DNA from: Roseomonas fluvialis
GTDB taxonomy: Bacteria > Pseudomonadota > Alphaproteobacteria > Acetobacterales > Acetobacteraceae
Length of the DNA stretch: 64,000 nucleotides
NCBI RefSeq assembly: GCF_022846615.1
Contig: NZ_AP025637.1
Location: forward strand, 2,505,001 to 2,569,000
Direction: 5' to 3'
Shown: in pieces, positions 17,009 through 25,366 of the stretch
How positions within the stretch are numbered: position 1 is the stretch's first letter
Layout: the number at the start of each line of letters is the position of its first letter
The notes under the pieces: model-generated
Seen by the model: the letters and a program-made list of their open reading frames with translations, nothing else
Database searches by the model: none
Told to the model about the DNA's origin: nothing
Position numbers and translations under genes: made by a program

Positions 17009-17635
17009 ATGATCGTCCTGGACAATCCGCCCGACGCGCCACGCGCCGCCTGCACGCCCTGGGCCTTGCCGCCTGCCGGTAGCGTGCGCCTGACGGTTGG
17101 CTACGTCGGCCGTGTCCTCGAGACGGAAGTGCCGATGACCGCCAATGGCCAGAGCGGCCATTTCACCGCGGATTGCGGCCCCGGCTACCTCGAGGAAATC
17201 CTCTGGACCCAGGCGGCGTCCGGCGGCTGCTGGCCCTTCGCGGCGATGGTTCGAAACCCGACGCGCTCGCTGGAGACTCCGCTGCAGGCGCTCGCCTTTG
17301 CCCACCTGGCCGCCAAGCGGGACGAGGAGGTCGAGGACATCGCCGGCGTGTTTGCCCAGCTCTACGGCATCACCGACCCGACCGCCGTCCATCTCGTGGT
17401 GATGCTCCATCGCGACCTGGCGAGCGAGACCGAGATCGGGCACGTCGAAACCTATGCCTTTGGCGCCTTCGAGCGCGGCTTCGGGCAGCGCGTGCCCACG
17501 GCCAACAAGGTCCTGCTGCTCACCAACACGGTGAATGCGGCTGTCACGCGCTATGGCCATTTCGGCGAGATCACCCAAGAGGATGTCGCCGCCCTCAAGG
17601 CCGGTCAGGCCCTGCCGCCTTGCGTCTTTTCGTAG
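17009..17635 (+). CDS. Hypothetical protein
   Basis: 208 aa; I do not recognise a family. The N-terminal third is beta-like (SVRLTVGYVGRVLETEVPM). The remainder looks helical and soluble, with segments such as GYLEEILWTQAASGGCWPF and TDPTAVHLVVMLHRDLASE. There is no signal peptide or transmembrane segment. Codon usage and GC match the neighbouring host genes. It is followed at 70 bp by tRNA-Pro and is probably monocistronic. Confidence 0.6.
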   Translation: MIVLDNPPDAPRAACTPWALPPAGSVRLTVGYVGRVLETEVPMTANGQSGHFTADCGPGYLEEILWTQAASGGCWPFAAMVRNPTRSLETPLQALAFAHLAAKRDEEVEDIAGVFAQLYGITDPTAVHLVVMLHRDLASETEIGHVETYAFGAFERGFGQRVPTANKVLLLTNTVNAAVTRYGHFGEITQEDVAALKAGQALPPCVFS

Positions 17636-17704
17636 GTCGGTCGCATCCCGTACCGGAGCAAGCCGCTTGCCCACGCCGCCCCCCATCCCTAGGGTGCGCC
17701 GCGA

Positions 17705-17778
<74 letters not shown>

Positions 17779-17801
17779 TTCGGCTTTCGAGGACGTCACG
17801 C

Positions 17802-18125
17802 ATGGCGCAGCACAAGGGCCTTGCCCGCATCTTCCAGCCGCCGAAGTCGGCCATGCAGTCCGGCCGCGCCAAGGCGCAGGGCTGGGTGCTGTCCTATGAA
17901 CCCGCCGAGTCCAAGGTCCTGGACCCCCTGACTGGCTGGTACGGGTCGGGCGACATGCTGGGCCAGGTGCGGCTGCAATTCGACACGCGCGACCAGGCGG
18001 TCGCCTATGCCCTGGCGCAAGGCATCGCCTACGAGGTCGAGGCGCCGCCCGCGCGCGCCACCATGAAGCCGAAGGTCTATGCCGAGAATTTCCGCTTTGG
18101 CCGGGCCGAGAACTGGTCCCACTGA
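17802..18125 (+). CDS. NADH dehydrogenase (complex I) accessory subunit, NDUFS4-like
   Basis: 107 aa starting MAQHKGLARIFQPPKSAMQS. It matches the ETC complex I subunit conserved region (NDUFS4, 18 kDa): GWVLSYEPAESKVLDPLTGW, followed by RLQFDTRDQAVAYALAQGI and a C-terminal YAENFRFGRAENWSH. Alphaproteobacteria encode this mitochondrial-type supernumerary subunit, which sits on the peripheral arm of complex I. The gene lies between two tRNA genes. Longer reading starting at 17733 crosses tRNA-Pro and is not real. Confidence 0.9.
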   Translation: MAQHKGLARIFQPPKSAMQSGRAKAQGWVLSYEPAESKVLDPLTGWYGSGDMLGQVRLQFDTRDQAVAYALAQGIAYEVEAPPARATMKPKVYAENFRFGRAENWSH

Positions 18126-18155
18126 CCAGCCCGCGCCGTGCTATGAGCGCGGCAC

Positions 18156-18232
18156 GCGTCCTTAGCTCAGCTGGATAGAGCAACGAGCTTCTACCTCGTG
18201 GGTCGGGGGTTCGAATCCCTCAGGGCGCGCCA
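18156..18232 (+). tRNA. tRNA-Arg (anticodon TCT), integration site of a mobile element
   Basis: The cloverleaf is complete: acceptor GCGTCCT pairs with AGGGCGC (one G-T pair), the D-arm is GCTC AGCTGGATA GAGC, the anticodon stem is ACGAG/CTCGT with loop CTTCTAC (anticodon TCT), and the T-arm is GGGGG TTCGAAT CCCTC. The discriminator G and CCA are encoded at 18229-18232. The last nine bases, GGCGCGCCA, recur at 30803-30811, and a serine recombinase gene starts reading toward this tRNA. That marks the 3' end of the tRNA as an attachment site left intact by integration. Confidence 0.95.
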
Positions 18233-19745
18233 TTTTGTTTTCACCACCCAAAGCACCGCCTAAAACCTTGAACGGTAAGGACAAATCCGCCGTTCTAAAC
18301 CCCTCATTTCTGACGTAGTGCAGGGGCCGGGCAAAGGCGAGTTTGAGCACCGCCCGCCGGTCTTCCAGACGCTCCGAACGCCAGAGATTCCAAGGGTTTG
18401 CGAGGAAATCGAGCGCCGTTCTAAGTGCCCCGTCAAAATCGCTCGCCGGACGACCGCTGCTGGCGATTTTTTCCAACAGCGCGAAGCGCTCTTCCTCCAA
18501 TCGCTGGACCCGCTGCTCATAGGCCGCGATGACGCTCGGAACGCTCACATCGAGGATACGTTCCAGAAGCTGTTTCACCTGGCCGTCGATCTTCGCCAGT
18601 TCCAGCGCCATGGCCTTCTTCTGCTCCTGCGCGAGCGATACCCGCCGCGCCCATAGTTCCTTGAACATGGACCGCGCCACCGTGAACAGTTTGTCGGACG
18701 GGCGGAGCGTGTTCAGCAGCTCCGCGAACTCGCCCTCGATCTTGTCCCGGCGGATCGACTTCCCGTAGCTGGCGCATCCCTTCTTTGGGCAGAGGTAGTA
18801 GGGATGGCGCGCATGGGCACCCGTGGACCAACACGCCGTCAGCGGCGTCGTACAGTCCGCGCAGAGCACATGGCCGCGCAGGGGGAAGTCCGCGTTGAGG
18901 TTGCGGCGCTTGGGCAGCCGCCCAATGCCGCGAAGCCGTTCCTGGATGCGGTGATAGGTCTCGAAGGAGATCAGCCCTTCGTGCTGGGCGGGGCGCAGCG
19001 ACACATCCCAATTCGGGGCCTCGATATATCCGGCATAGGCGACCTGGCTGAGGATGCAGCCCACGCGCTGATGACGGACGATGCCCCGGCTGTCCTTGGG
19101 GAAGAGGGGGTTGTCTTGCAGGAAGCGCATCACGTCGGCCTGCGTCTCGAAACGCCCGCTGGCATAGCCTTCCAGGGCTTCCTGGACGATTGAGGCAACA
19201 GGCTCATCCCGCGTCAGCATCATCCCGCGATTGGTGACGCGCTGAAACCGGAACCCGATAGGGGCCTGGAACACCCAGTAGCCATTCTGGACGCGGGCTC
19301 TCATGCGGTTCTTGGTTTGCTCGGCGTTCTTTTGCCGCTGGTGCTGCGACACGCTCGCCATGAGGTTTTCATGCAGGCGGGAGTCCGCGTCGTCGCCGAA
19401 CTCGATGGAGGGCGATTTCAGAATGCCGCCCGCCTTGGCGATCACGCCACGAAGATCGGTGTGCGTGTGAATGTCGCGGGCGAGGCGGGAGATATCGTCG
19501 ATGATGACGATCATCCCGCTCGCGCGGTGTTTACGCACGAAGGCGAGAAGCGCCTTCATGCCGGGGCGATTGGCGGTCTCGCCGGTAATATCGTCCTTGA
19601 ACACGCCGACGATATCGAAACGCCGCATCGACGCGAACTCGCGGCAGCGGGTCTCTTGCGATTCCAGGCCGTTCCCCATCTTCACCTGCTTGGGGTCTGA
19701 CACCCGGCAGTAGATTACTGCCTGCTTGTATTCGTTAGCGCTCAT
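18162..19745 (-). CDS. Large serine recombinase (element integrase)
   Basis: 527 aa as read in the integrated state. The N-terminal resolvase domain has YCRVSDPKQ with catalytic Ser16 and later IIDDISRLARDIHT. The recombinase domain and a zinc ribbon follow (GHVLCADCTTPLTACWS, then YYLCPKKGCASYGK). A coiled coil with Leu/Glu-rich residues comes near 370-440. It should catalyse site-specific integration and excision without host factors. The last ~22 codons (MARPEGFEPPTHEVEARCSI...) are read from the antisense strand of tRNA-Arg and are a product of the insertion. In the excised circle the predicted tail is different. Start is ATG 19745; a small gene lies 61 bp upstream in the same direction. 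Confidence 0.92.
   Translation of the reverse strand: MSANEYKQAVIYCRVSDPKQVKMGNGLESQETRCREFASMRRFDIVGVFKDDITGETANRPGMKALLAFVRKHRASGMIVIIDDISRLARDIHTHTDLRGVIAKAGGILKSPSIEFGDDADSRLHENLMASVSQHQRQKNAEQTKNRMRARVQNGYWVFQAPIGFRFQRVTNRGMMLTRDEPVASIVQEALEGYASGRFETQADVMRFLQDNPLFPKDSRGIVRHQRVGCILSQVAYAGYIEAPNWDVSLRPAQHEGLISFETYHRIQERLRGIGRLPKRRNLNADFPLRGHVLCADCTTPLTACWSTGAHARHPYYLCPKKGCASYGKSIRRDKIEGEFAELLNTLRPSDKLFTVARSMFKELWARRVSLAQEQKKAMALELAKIDGQVKQLLERILDVSVPSVIAAYEQRVQRLEEERFALLEKIASSGRPASDFDGALRTALDFLANPWNLWRSERLEDRRAVLKLAFARPLHYVRNEGFRTADLSLPFKVLGGALGGENKMARPEGFEPPTHEVEARCSIQLS
18224..18232 (+). repeat. Left attachment core (attL candidate)
   Basis: GGCGCGCCA forms the end of tRNA-Arg including CCA and is identical to 30803-30811. 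The flanking bases differ on both sides (G before and T after here; A before and A after at the right copy), so the shared core is exactly nine bases. Confidence 0.5.
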
Positions 19746-19806
19746 TGCTCAAACCCGCGTCCTTTCCGTGTCGCCTGCTGGCGTCTCCTTCTGTTGCTGC
19801 CTGCCT

Positions 19807-20061
19807 TCACTCTATCTCAGCCGAATCGGCATCGGTGCCGCCATCGGTCAGGGCGGCGCAGATATCCACATCGAAGCCCATCTCGACGAAGCTGCGCATG
19901 ATCGACCAGAGCGTTTCGAGAAGCTCGCGCTTCTGGTCTTCCGTGATGTCCAGATCGTCCAACTCGCCCGCGTATTTGGCGATGTCGGGTTCCATGCCCG
20001 CAGGCCCCACGCTGACCGCCTGGCCGAACGGCCCAGAGGGCCTGCTATTGTCCAATTCCAT
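19807..20061 (-). CDS. Small acidic protein upstream of recombinase
   Basis: 84 aa from ATG 20061, chosen because AGGAGG sits 6 bases upstream (20068-20073); a longer frame to 20115 lacks such a site. The protein is acidic and helical: AKYAGELDDLDITEDQKREL, then a hydrophobic helix LLETLWSIMRSFVEMGF. No family is recognised. Its position directly upstream of the recombinase suggests cotranscription and perhaps a directionality or control role, which is speculation from context. The 5' region holds a perfect palindrome at 20129-20148. Confidence 0.6.
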   Translation of the reverse strand: MELDNSRPSGPFGQAVSVGPAGMEPDIAKYAGELDDLDITEDQKRELLETLWSIMRSFVEMGFDVDICAALTDGGTDADSAEIE

Positions 20062-20128
20062 CGCGCGCCTCCTTGTCTGTTTCGTGGTTACAGGAAGCTG
20101 CCGAGTATAGAACAAATAAGGAACATAA

Positions 20129-20148
20129 ACAAGGAATAAATTCCTTGT
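20129..20148. promoter_or_regulatory. Palindromic operator candidate
   Basis: ACAAGGAAT AA ATTCCTTGT is a perfect 9-bp inverted repeat with a 2-bp centre. It lies in an AT-rich stretch between the minus-strand recombinase operon and the plus-strand HTH gene. Upstream there are partial copies of the half-site (ATAAGGAAC, 20116-20124). It is likely a repressor-binding site controlling recombinase expression. Confidence 0.5.
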
Positions 20149-20205
20149 CAGAATCCCAAGCTTGTTCTTCGCTGCCGCCTGAAGCCATTCCGCAGAGCGC
20201 CGCTT

Positions 20206-20225
20206 CGGCTTGGAATGCCAAGCCG
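20206..20225. repeat. Inverted repeat (hairpin)
   Basis: CGGCTTGG AATG CCAAGCCG is a perfect 8-bp stem with a 4-base loop in the leader between the palindrome and the HTH gene. It lacks a T-tract, so it is not a clear terminator; it could be a leader structure or a second protein site. Confidence 0.4.
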
Positions 20226-20343
20226 TTCAGGGCGATGCTTCGCCGTGGAAGATCGCACCGAGCGGCGGTGCGTTGAAGACGCTGCGCGAGGCGTCTAATC
20301 AGTTGTGGAAGGAGGGTTGTCGCTAAGCCGATGATATGGCGCG

Positions 20344-21027
20344 ATTTCTGAGGCCCCGCCTCGTAAACGCAAGGCCAGGCCGCCGCGCCGCGTCGCCGAG
20401 GGCGACAACCAGTTCAAGCCGGGTGCGAAGTTCGACGAGACGACACTCATCCGGCTAGCCTACTGCTTTTGCCAGGGCATCGGGACCAAGGTCGCGGCGC
20501 GCAACACGGGCCTCAGCGTCAAGACGGTGAGGGGGCTCTACCTGGAGCTTCGCGCTCGCCTGCTGAAGCCCGCCTTCAATCGCTGGCACGGCACGAACCG
20601 CATGCTCACCAGCATCGCGCAGCCGGAGCACGAGCGGATCATCCGCATGGAGTACTTCGAGACGCTGGCCGTCTGCGGCATGAACGAGACATGCAGGCGC
20701 AACTTCCGCCTCGGCAACCGCAAGGCGCGGCAGTGCCGCGCTTGCCCGCTGGCACGGGTCTATTCGGATGAGCGGCGGGCCGAGGCCTATGCGGTGATCG
20801 ACGCCGTGCACGACTTCTATGAGCGCATCGGCATCCGGGGCGAGAAGGAGCGGCTGGCCGTGCTGATGTTCCGGGAACGGCTGATTCATGCTACGGTCAT
20901 GGGAACGGTCCAAGCCCATAGCCGCAAACGGACGAATGGGTTCTTCGATCCCGAGGAACAATCGTTTCTCAGTGGGGGAGCTCTTCTGAATATGATATTA
21001 AATGACTTATCTATCGATCCACTTTGA
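20344..21027 (+). CDS. Element-encoded HTH-like protein, start codon uncertain
   Basis: The reading frame is open from 20335 to 21027. Coding character begins at about 20347 (SEAPPRKRKARPPRR), but the first standard start in frame is GTG 20527, which would cut off a plausible helix-turn-helix (GIGTKVAARNTGLSVKTVRG). I place the start at ATT 20344 as a working choice. Alternatively ATG 20336 was the original start and one base has been lost, since inserting one base after ATGGCGCGA restores the frame. The C-terminal part has four cysteines (CGMNETC, CRACP) that may bind zinc. Its function is unknown; its location suggests an element regulator. Confidence 0.5.
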   Translation: MSEAPPRKRKARPPRRVAEGDNQFKPGAKFDETTLIRLAYCFCQGIGTKVAARNTGLSVKTVRGLYLELRARLLKPAFNRWHGTNRMLTSIAQPEHERIIRMEYFETLAVCGMNETCRRNFRLGNRKARQCRACPLARVYSDERRAEAYAVIDAVHDFYERIGIRGEKERLAVLMFRERLIHATVMGTVQAHSRKRTNGFFDPEEQSFLSGGALLNMILNDLSIDPL

Positions 21028-21098
21028 ATAAACTAATATCTTCGAATAAATATCTATAGGCTAAGAGCAATTTCTGTCTATTCTTTCTTGAGGGTCCC

Positions 21099-22331
21099 AT
21101 GAAACGAACAGTTTTTTATTCCTGGCAATCTGACCTTCCTGCCGCCTGCAATAGAAACTTGATTGAAAGATCATTACAGAAAGCCATGCGTGCCATTGGC
21201 CGCGAAGATGATGCAAAAATTCTCCCCGTACTCGATCGTGATACAGCAGGATTACCTGGAACACCCGATATTACTCAGAGCATACTTACAAAAATTTCCG
21301 CATCGGATGTGTTTGTTGCAGATGTTAGCATTATATTTCAAGGCACAACACGCCCAACACCTAACCCAAACGTCCTCATAGAGCTTGGTTACGCTATAGC
21401 AGAACTTGGGTGGGACAACGTGATACTGGTCATGAACGCGGCTTTCGGTGGTCCGGAGCTACTGCCTTTCGATTTGCGCGGTCGGCGCGTCGCGGTTTAC
21501 GATGCAACAGAAAATGGAGACCGCAAAGAGTCTCAGGGGCTACTACAAGGACGCCTGGAAGCATTCTTGCGCACTTCTCTTAAAGATGGCGCCTCCGCCA
21601 ATCTACCTACTGGCAGCAGCGGTAACTTGTGGTGGGGAAAATGGAATTTCTCCTCAGGCTCGGCGGGAGGCTACCTCTTTATAAGGGAGGTCGGTCCTTG
21701 TGGATTCCTATTTGACCTTGACGTTGTTCATGGAGCACACAACGGCTCCGTTACAGCCTACGCCCGCATAGTCTCCAATGACCTGGCCTATTGCCGCCTA
21801 GCCAATGGTGACACTGGCAATGACGGTGAATTAGTATTTAAACGCAGCTTAGTGGGCTCTAACCGAATAATAGAGATTGAAGAAACCGCCCTATGCAGTT
21901 TTTATCATGGAATGCGCGCCACTTTCTCAGGAAAATACTCTAGAGATCGTGCCCCCTGGTTTGATATTGGCCTCATAAATGAGCTAGAGCTTTCACGATT
22001 GTACAATATCACAGGGTCTCATTTCGATAAGCTATTAGATTGTACCAGCGATATTGGAAGCTCCGAAAATCTTGATCATGAACTCAACGCTCAAGTTATT
22101 ACTGGGGGCGTAGCTGGACTATATACATTCATGGAAAGTATTGTAATGCTAAACAATGCTGGCGAAATGTGGGTAGCATATCTTAATGATTCAAAGGTAT
22201 ATTATTTTACAAACGTGCCCTCATTTAAAACAACTTTACCAAAGACCATCGAGGCTTGGAGGGGCAGGTTCGAGGCCGCTGAGGTCATTTTTTGCGCGTC
22301 CGCTGAGGTCACTCCGCCACACCGAAGGTGA
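21099..22331 (+). CDS. TIR-like domain protein, putative defence effector
   Basis: 410 aa, AT-rich, with GAGGG before ATG 21099. The N-terminal ~165 residues carry MKRTVFYSWQSDLPAACNRN, DITQSILTKISASDVFVADV and NPNVLIELGYAIAELGW. This is the pattern of TIR-like/nucleotide-hydrolase folds, with a candidate catalytic Glu95 in the ELGYA helix. The C-terminal ~240 residues (GNLWWGKWNFSSGS, a beta-rich region, then helices) match no family I know and may sense the trigger. The last ~25 codons lie in GC-rich sequence with direct repeats, so the original C-terminus may have been replaced. NAD+ depletion on phage infection is inferred from TIR proteins in general, not shown. Confidence 0.6.
   Translation: MKRTVFYSWQSDLPAACNRNLIERSLQKAMRAIGREDDAKILPVLDRDTAGLPGTPDITQSILTKISASDVFVADVSIIFQGTTRPTPNPNVLIELGYAIAELGWDNVILVMNAAFGGPELLPFDLRGRRVAVYDATENGDRKESQGLLQGRLEAFLRTSLKDGASANLPTGSSGNLWWGKWNFSSGSAGGYLFIREVGPCGFLFDLDVVHGAHNGSVTAYARIVSNDLAYCRLANGDTGNDGELVFKRSLVGSNRIIEIEETALCSFYHGMRATFSGKYSRDRAPWFDIGLINELELSRLYNITGSHFDKLLDCTSDIGSSENLDHELNAQVITGGVAGLYTFMESIVMLNNAGEMWVAYLNDSKVYYFTNVPSFKTTLPKTIEAWRGRFEAAEVIFCASAEVTPPHRR
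22276..22311 (+). repeat. Tandem-spaced direct repeat at cargo junction
   Basis: CCGCTGAGGTCA occurs at 22276-22287 and again at 22300-22311, a 24-bp period, exactly where base composition shifts from AT-rich to GC-rich. It overlaps the 3' end of the TIR-like gene. Terminal repeats of a lost insertion sequence are one explanation; no transposase remains. Confidence 0.45.
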
Positions 22332-23038
22332 TAGGCCTGATCTCGTTCTTCATTTCCGCCCTGACGCGTTGTTATCCGCGGAGTTTGCCCCTTTCGTTAA
22401 GTGCAAGATGTGCGGGGTAGTACCGCAATCTTGGCAAGGGAGGCCCGCTGCGCGCCTCCCGTTGCATCCCTCCCGGCCCAACGTCTGGCCGTTGGATCGC
22501 CAGTCAGTGAGCCTCCATGCTCCCCGACACCCCATGGGCAAGGGGCGTGCCTGCCCCTTGGAACCCTGCCTCTCCCGAGCGGCCAACCCTACGCGGATTG
22601 GATGCTGCCACCCTCATCGCGGGTGGATTGCGACCGGGGAGACTTCGCTCTCGCCTGGACCCCATCGACCGAGGAGCTCGCCTGCCCCTCGACTCCCAGA
22701 CCAACCAGCGGCTGCACTGGCGATCCAGCGTCTGCTCAGGAACTTCGGAACACTCTCATCCGTCTTCGTGTCTTGGCCTCGACGGGGGCGGAGCCGCAAC
22801 TTCCAATATCGCCGGGCTGACAAGCTCGCCTCCAAAGCTCTAAGCCATGAGCATACGCATGCCGCCAACTCAGTCCGTGCTAGCCTCTCAAGAATATCGA
22901 GTCGTAAACGCCCGCCCCCTCAATCTGGAGCGGCGCAAGCATCCAGGGCCTTTTTCCGAAAGTGGTTTTGCTTGCGAGTTTACAAAAATCAGCTATTTGT
23001 AACAATCTTGAAGAAAATGACGTTCTGGGAGACACCGG
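22332..23038. other. About 700-bp gene-poor region with hairpins
   Basis: I see no convincing gene on either strand; the open frames here have no family features. The sequence is GC-rich up to about 22,780 and AT-rich after that. Two perfect hairpins stand out: GGGAGGC/GCCTCCC at 22438-22460 and CAAGGGGC GTGCCT GCCCCTTG at 22539-22560. The last 100 bases must contain the promoter of the DGQHR gene. A remnant insertion or a structured RNA are both possible. Confidence 0.4.
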
Positions 23039-25366
23039 GTGGAGCAACTACTCCTTCTAAATCCTCTGATCACCACGCCCAGTTCGCGTAGTACTGAGCG
23101 CAAGAAGAGGCGCGACCAGTTTACGTACCAAACCGTGTCAAACGGTGAAGCCGAATCCTTAATAGCGTCAGGCTGGATCTTAGATAAAAAACTTAAGCAC
23201 CGTACACGCGTGCGACGTCAGAACTCAATCGACGAGGATCTGGAGAATAGAGTTTGGGTTCTACTAGCTGAACTAGGATTTCCGGAACTCAACCAGGGCA
23301 GGAAATTCAAAATCCGCTTCCGGCGGAATAATAAAATTGATGGTGAAAAACAGATTGATGTTTTTGCCAAGGATGATGAGACAGTTGTTGTTGTTGAGTG
23401 TAAGGCTTCGGCCGAAATTAGAAAAAAATCTCTGCAGAAGGATATCGAAGAATTCGCCAATCTCAAGGGCAAGATTTCTGAGGCGATCAAACAGCATTAT
23501 GGTTCAGGATTCAAACCTAAAATTATATGGGCTTTCGCAACAGACAAAATTATTTGGACCAATGAAGACAAAAAGCGAGCAGCAGGCGAAAATATATCTG
23601 TCATTACGGAGCGAGAACTCCGCTACTTTTCTGAACTTGCAAAGCATCTGGGCCCCGCCGGGCGCTATCAGTTCTTAGCTCACTTCTTAGAGAACCAGAA
23701 GGTGCCTGGCTTAGACGATAGACGAGTGCCCGCACTACGCGGAAAGCTCGGGGGCAGGCAGTTTTATGCTTTCGTCACCACCCCTGAGCGCCTTCTAAAG
23801 ATCGCCTTCGTGAACCATCGAACTCTTAACGATCCGAAGGGGATGCCAACGTATCAAAGGCTGATCGCGAGGAACAGGCTCAAGGACATTCATAACTTCC
23901 TTAGCGAAGGCGGATTTTTCCCAACCAATATCATCATCAATTTTACCACGAAGCCAAAATTCGAGATCAAACTAAAAGAAGAAGAGGCAGATATCCATTT
24001 CGGCACTCTATATCTTCCTGACAAGTATAAGTCTGCCTGGGTCATCGATGGTCAGCATCGTCTGTATGGGTATTCGAAGCACGCTGATCTCCAAAAAAAT
24101 CATAACATTGTGGTGCTTGCGTTTCAGCAGATGCCCATTGAGGATGAAGCGAACCTTTTTGTTACCATCAATAACGAGCAAAAGACAGTTCCTCGGACTC
24201 TTTTGGATGATTTGCAGGGCGAGTTGAAATGGGGATCTGACGATCCTCGGGAACGTGTCGTTGCGATGTGTTCGCGCTTGGTGAATATATTGAACAGCGA
24301 GCCCGGCGGTCCGTTCCACACGCGGGTTGTGCAAACTGGCCTACGAACAACACGAGAAACATGCCTCACCTTACCGGCCCTGGTGGAAGGGCTCCGAAGA
24401 TCAAATCTCTTGGGGGGCGTCCATCGTAAGCTGAAATCGTATCAGCCTGGGCCGTTCACGGGCAAAGACGATTTCGCAACGCTGGATCGCGCTCGGCATG
24501 CGCTTGAAGACATCTTCTCCCTGCTCAAGGAAGCAAATCCGGAGGTCTGGCGGCTTGGTGCCGACGGCCACGTTTGGACGAACACAGGCGTTTCCGCCCT
24601 GCTGTTGATCATCGCGGCGGCGATTGAACACTACGAAGCAGCTACGAAGCTGGACTGCAAGGAATTGTCGGCAGAGGAGATAGCTGAGCAGGTGCAGGAT
24701 CTCATCGCGCCGATTACAGCTAGAATTAAGGCGCAGACGTTGGCTCAGATTTCGAAGCTGTTCCGTGATGACGTGCCCTACGGCTCAAGCGGTGTTCGGG
24801 AGCTCTTCTTGAAACTTGTGGGCGTTATCCGTGAGACGACGCCTAGATTTGGCCCGGCTGACTTTGATGTTTGGCGCTCTGCGCAGAGCCAGGAGCGCGC
24901 GAAGGACGCTTCTGACAAGGTCCAGGAGCTCAATGATCGGATCTGCGCCGTCATATTCGGCATCTTCAAGCGCGAGTATGGAGAGAAAGACTACTGGGAT
25001 CGAGGAGTCACCAACAAGCAGATGAAAACAGACGCCTATGGACGAGCGCAAGACGATGACATTAGTGAACGTGGCGCGCTTGAGGAATATCTAAATCTCA
25101 TAGACTACAAGAAAGTTGTAGAAAAATCGGAGCACTGGGGCTGGTTTCAAGACATCTTTAGTATACAGTTGGCCGATGAAAAAGGTGGGCAAGCAAAGTA
25201 TCTGCGCTGGATGGACAAGCTTAACGATGTCAGAAAGAAAACTGCCCATAAGTCAGCAGGACGCCCTTTGACAGAGGCCGAGTTGGACTTTATCGAGATG
25301 ATCCATGAGGAGTTTTTTAAGCGAGCTTCTAAGGTTATCGTCGAGGTTGCGGCAAAAGCGGCATGA
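23039..25366 (+). CDS. PD-(D/E)XK nuclease-DGQHR domain protein (DndB-like)
   Basis: 775 aa from GTG 23039, with GGGAGA just upstream. Residues ~60-135 show a restriction-endonuclease-like core: Glu70, Asp107 in KQIDVFAKDD, and Glu120-Cys121-Lys122 in VVVVECKAS, a D-X(n)-E-X-K arrangement. Residues ~240-400 hold the DGQHR domain (WVIDGQHRLYGY, DGQHR at 337-341, and VTINNEQKTVPRTLLDDL) known from DndB and related DNA-modification proteins. The rest is helical. It overlaps the methyltransferase by 4 bp, so the pair is translationally coupled. A modification-sensitive nuclease in a restriction-modification-like system is my inference. Confidence 0.75.
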   Translation: MEQLLLLNPLITTPSSRSTERKKRRDQFTYQTVSNGEAESLIASGWILDKKLKHRTRVRRQNSIDEDLENRVWVLLAELGFPELNQGRKFKIRFRRNNKIDGEKQIDVFAKDDETVVVVECKASAEIRKKSLQKDIEEFANLKGKISEAIKQHYGSGFKPKIIWAFATDKIIWTNEDKKRAAGENISVITERELRYFSELAKHLGPAGRYQFLAHFLENQKVPGLDDRRVPALRGKLGGRQFYAFVTTPERLLKIAFVNHRTLNDPKGMPTYQRLIARNRLKDIHNFLSEGGFFPTNIIINFTTKPKFEIKLKEEEADIHFGTLYLPDKYKSAWVIDGQHRLYGYSKHADLQKNHNIVVLAFQQMPIEDEANLFVTINNEQKTVPRTLLDDLQGELKWGSDDPRERVVAMCSRLVNILNSEPGGPFHTRVVQTGLRTTRETCLTLPALVEGLRRSNLLGGVHRKLKSYQPGPFTGKDDFATLDRARHALEDIFSLLKEANPEVWRLGADGHVWTNTGVSALLLIIAAAIEHYEAATKLDCKELSAEEIAEQVQDLIAPITARIKAQTLAQISKLFRDDVPYGSSGVRELFLKLVGVIRETTPRFGPADFDVWRSAQSQERAKDASDKVQELNDRICAVIFGIFKREYGEKDYWDRGVTNKQMKTDAYGRAQDDDISERGALEEYLNLIDYKKVVEKSEHWGWFQDIFSIQLADEKGGQAKYLRWMDKLNDVRKKTAHKSAGRPLTEAELDFIEMIHEEFFKRASKVIVEVAAKAA

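Noticed and set aside
22186-23091. 301-aa open frame across the gap between the TIR-like and DGQHR genes
   Set aside because: It overlaps the TIR-like gene end, has Arg/Pro/Ser-rich composition and no conserved features or ribosome-binding site.
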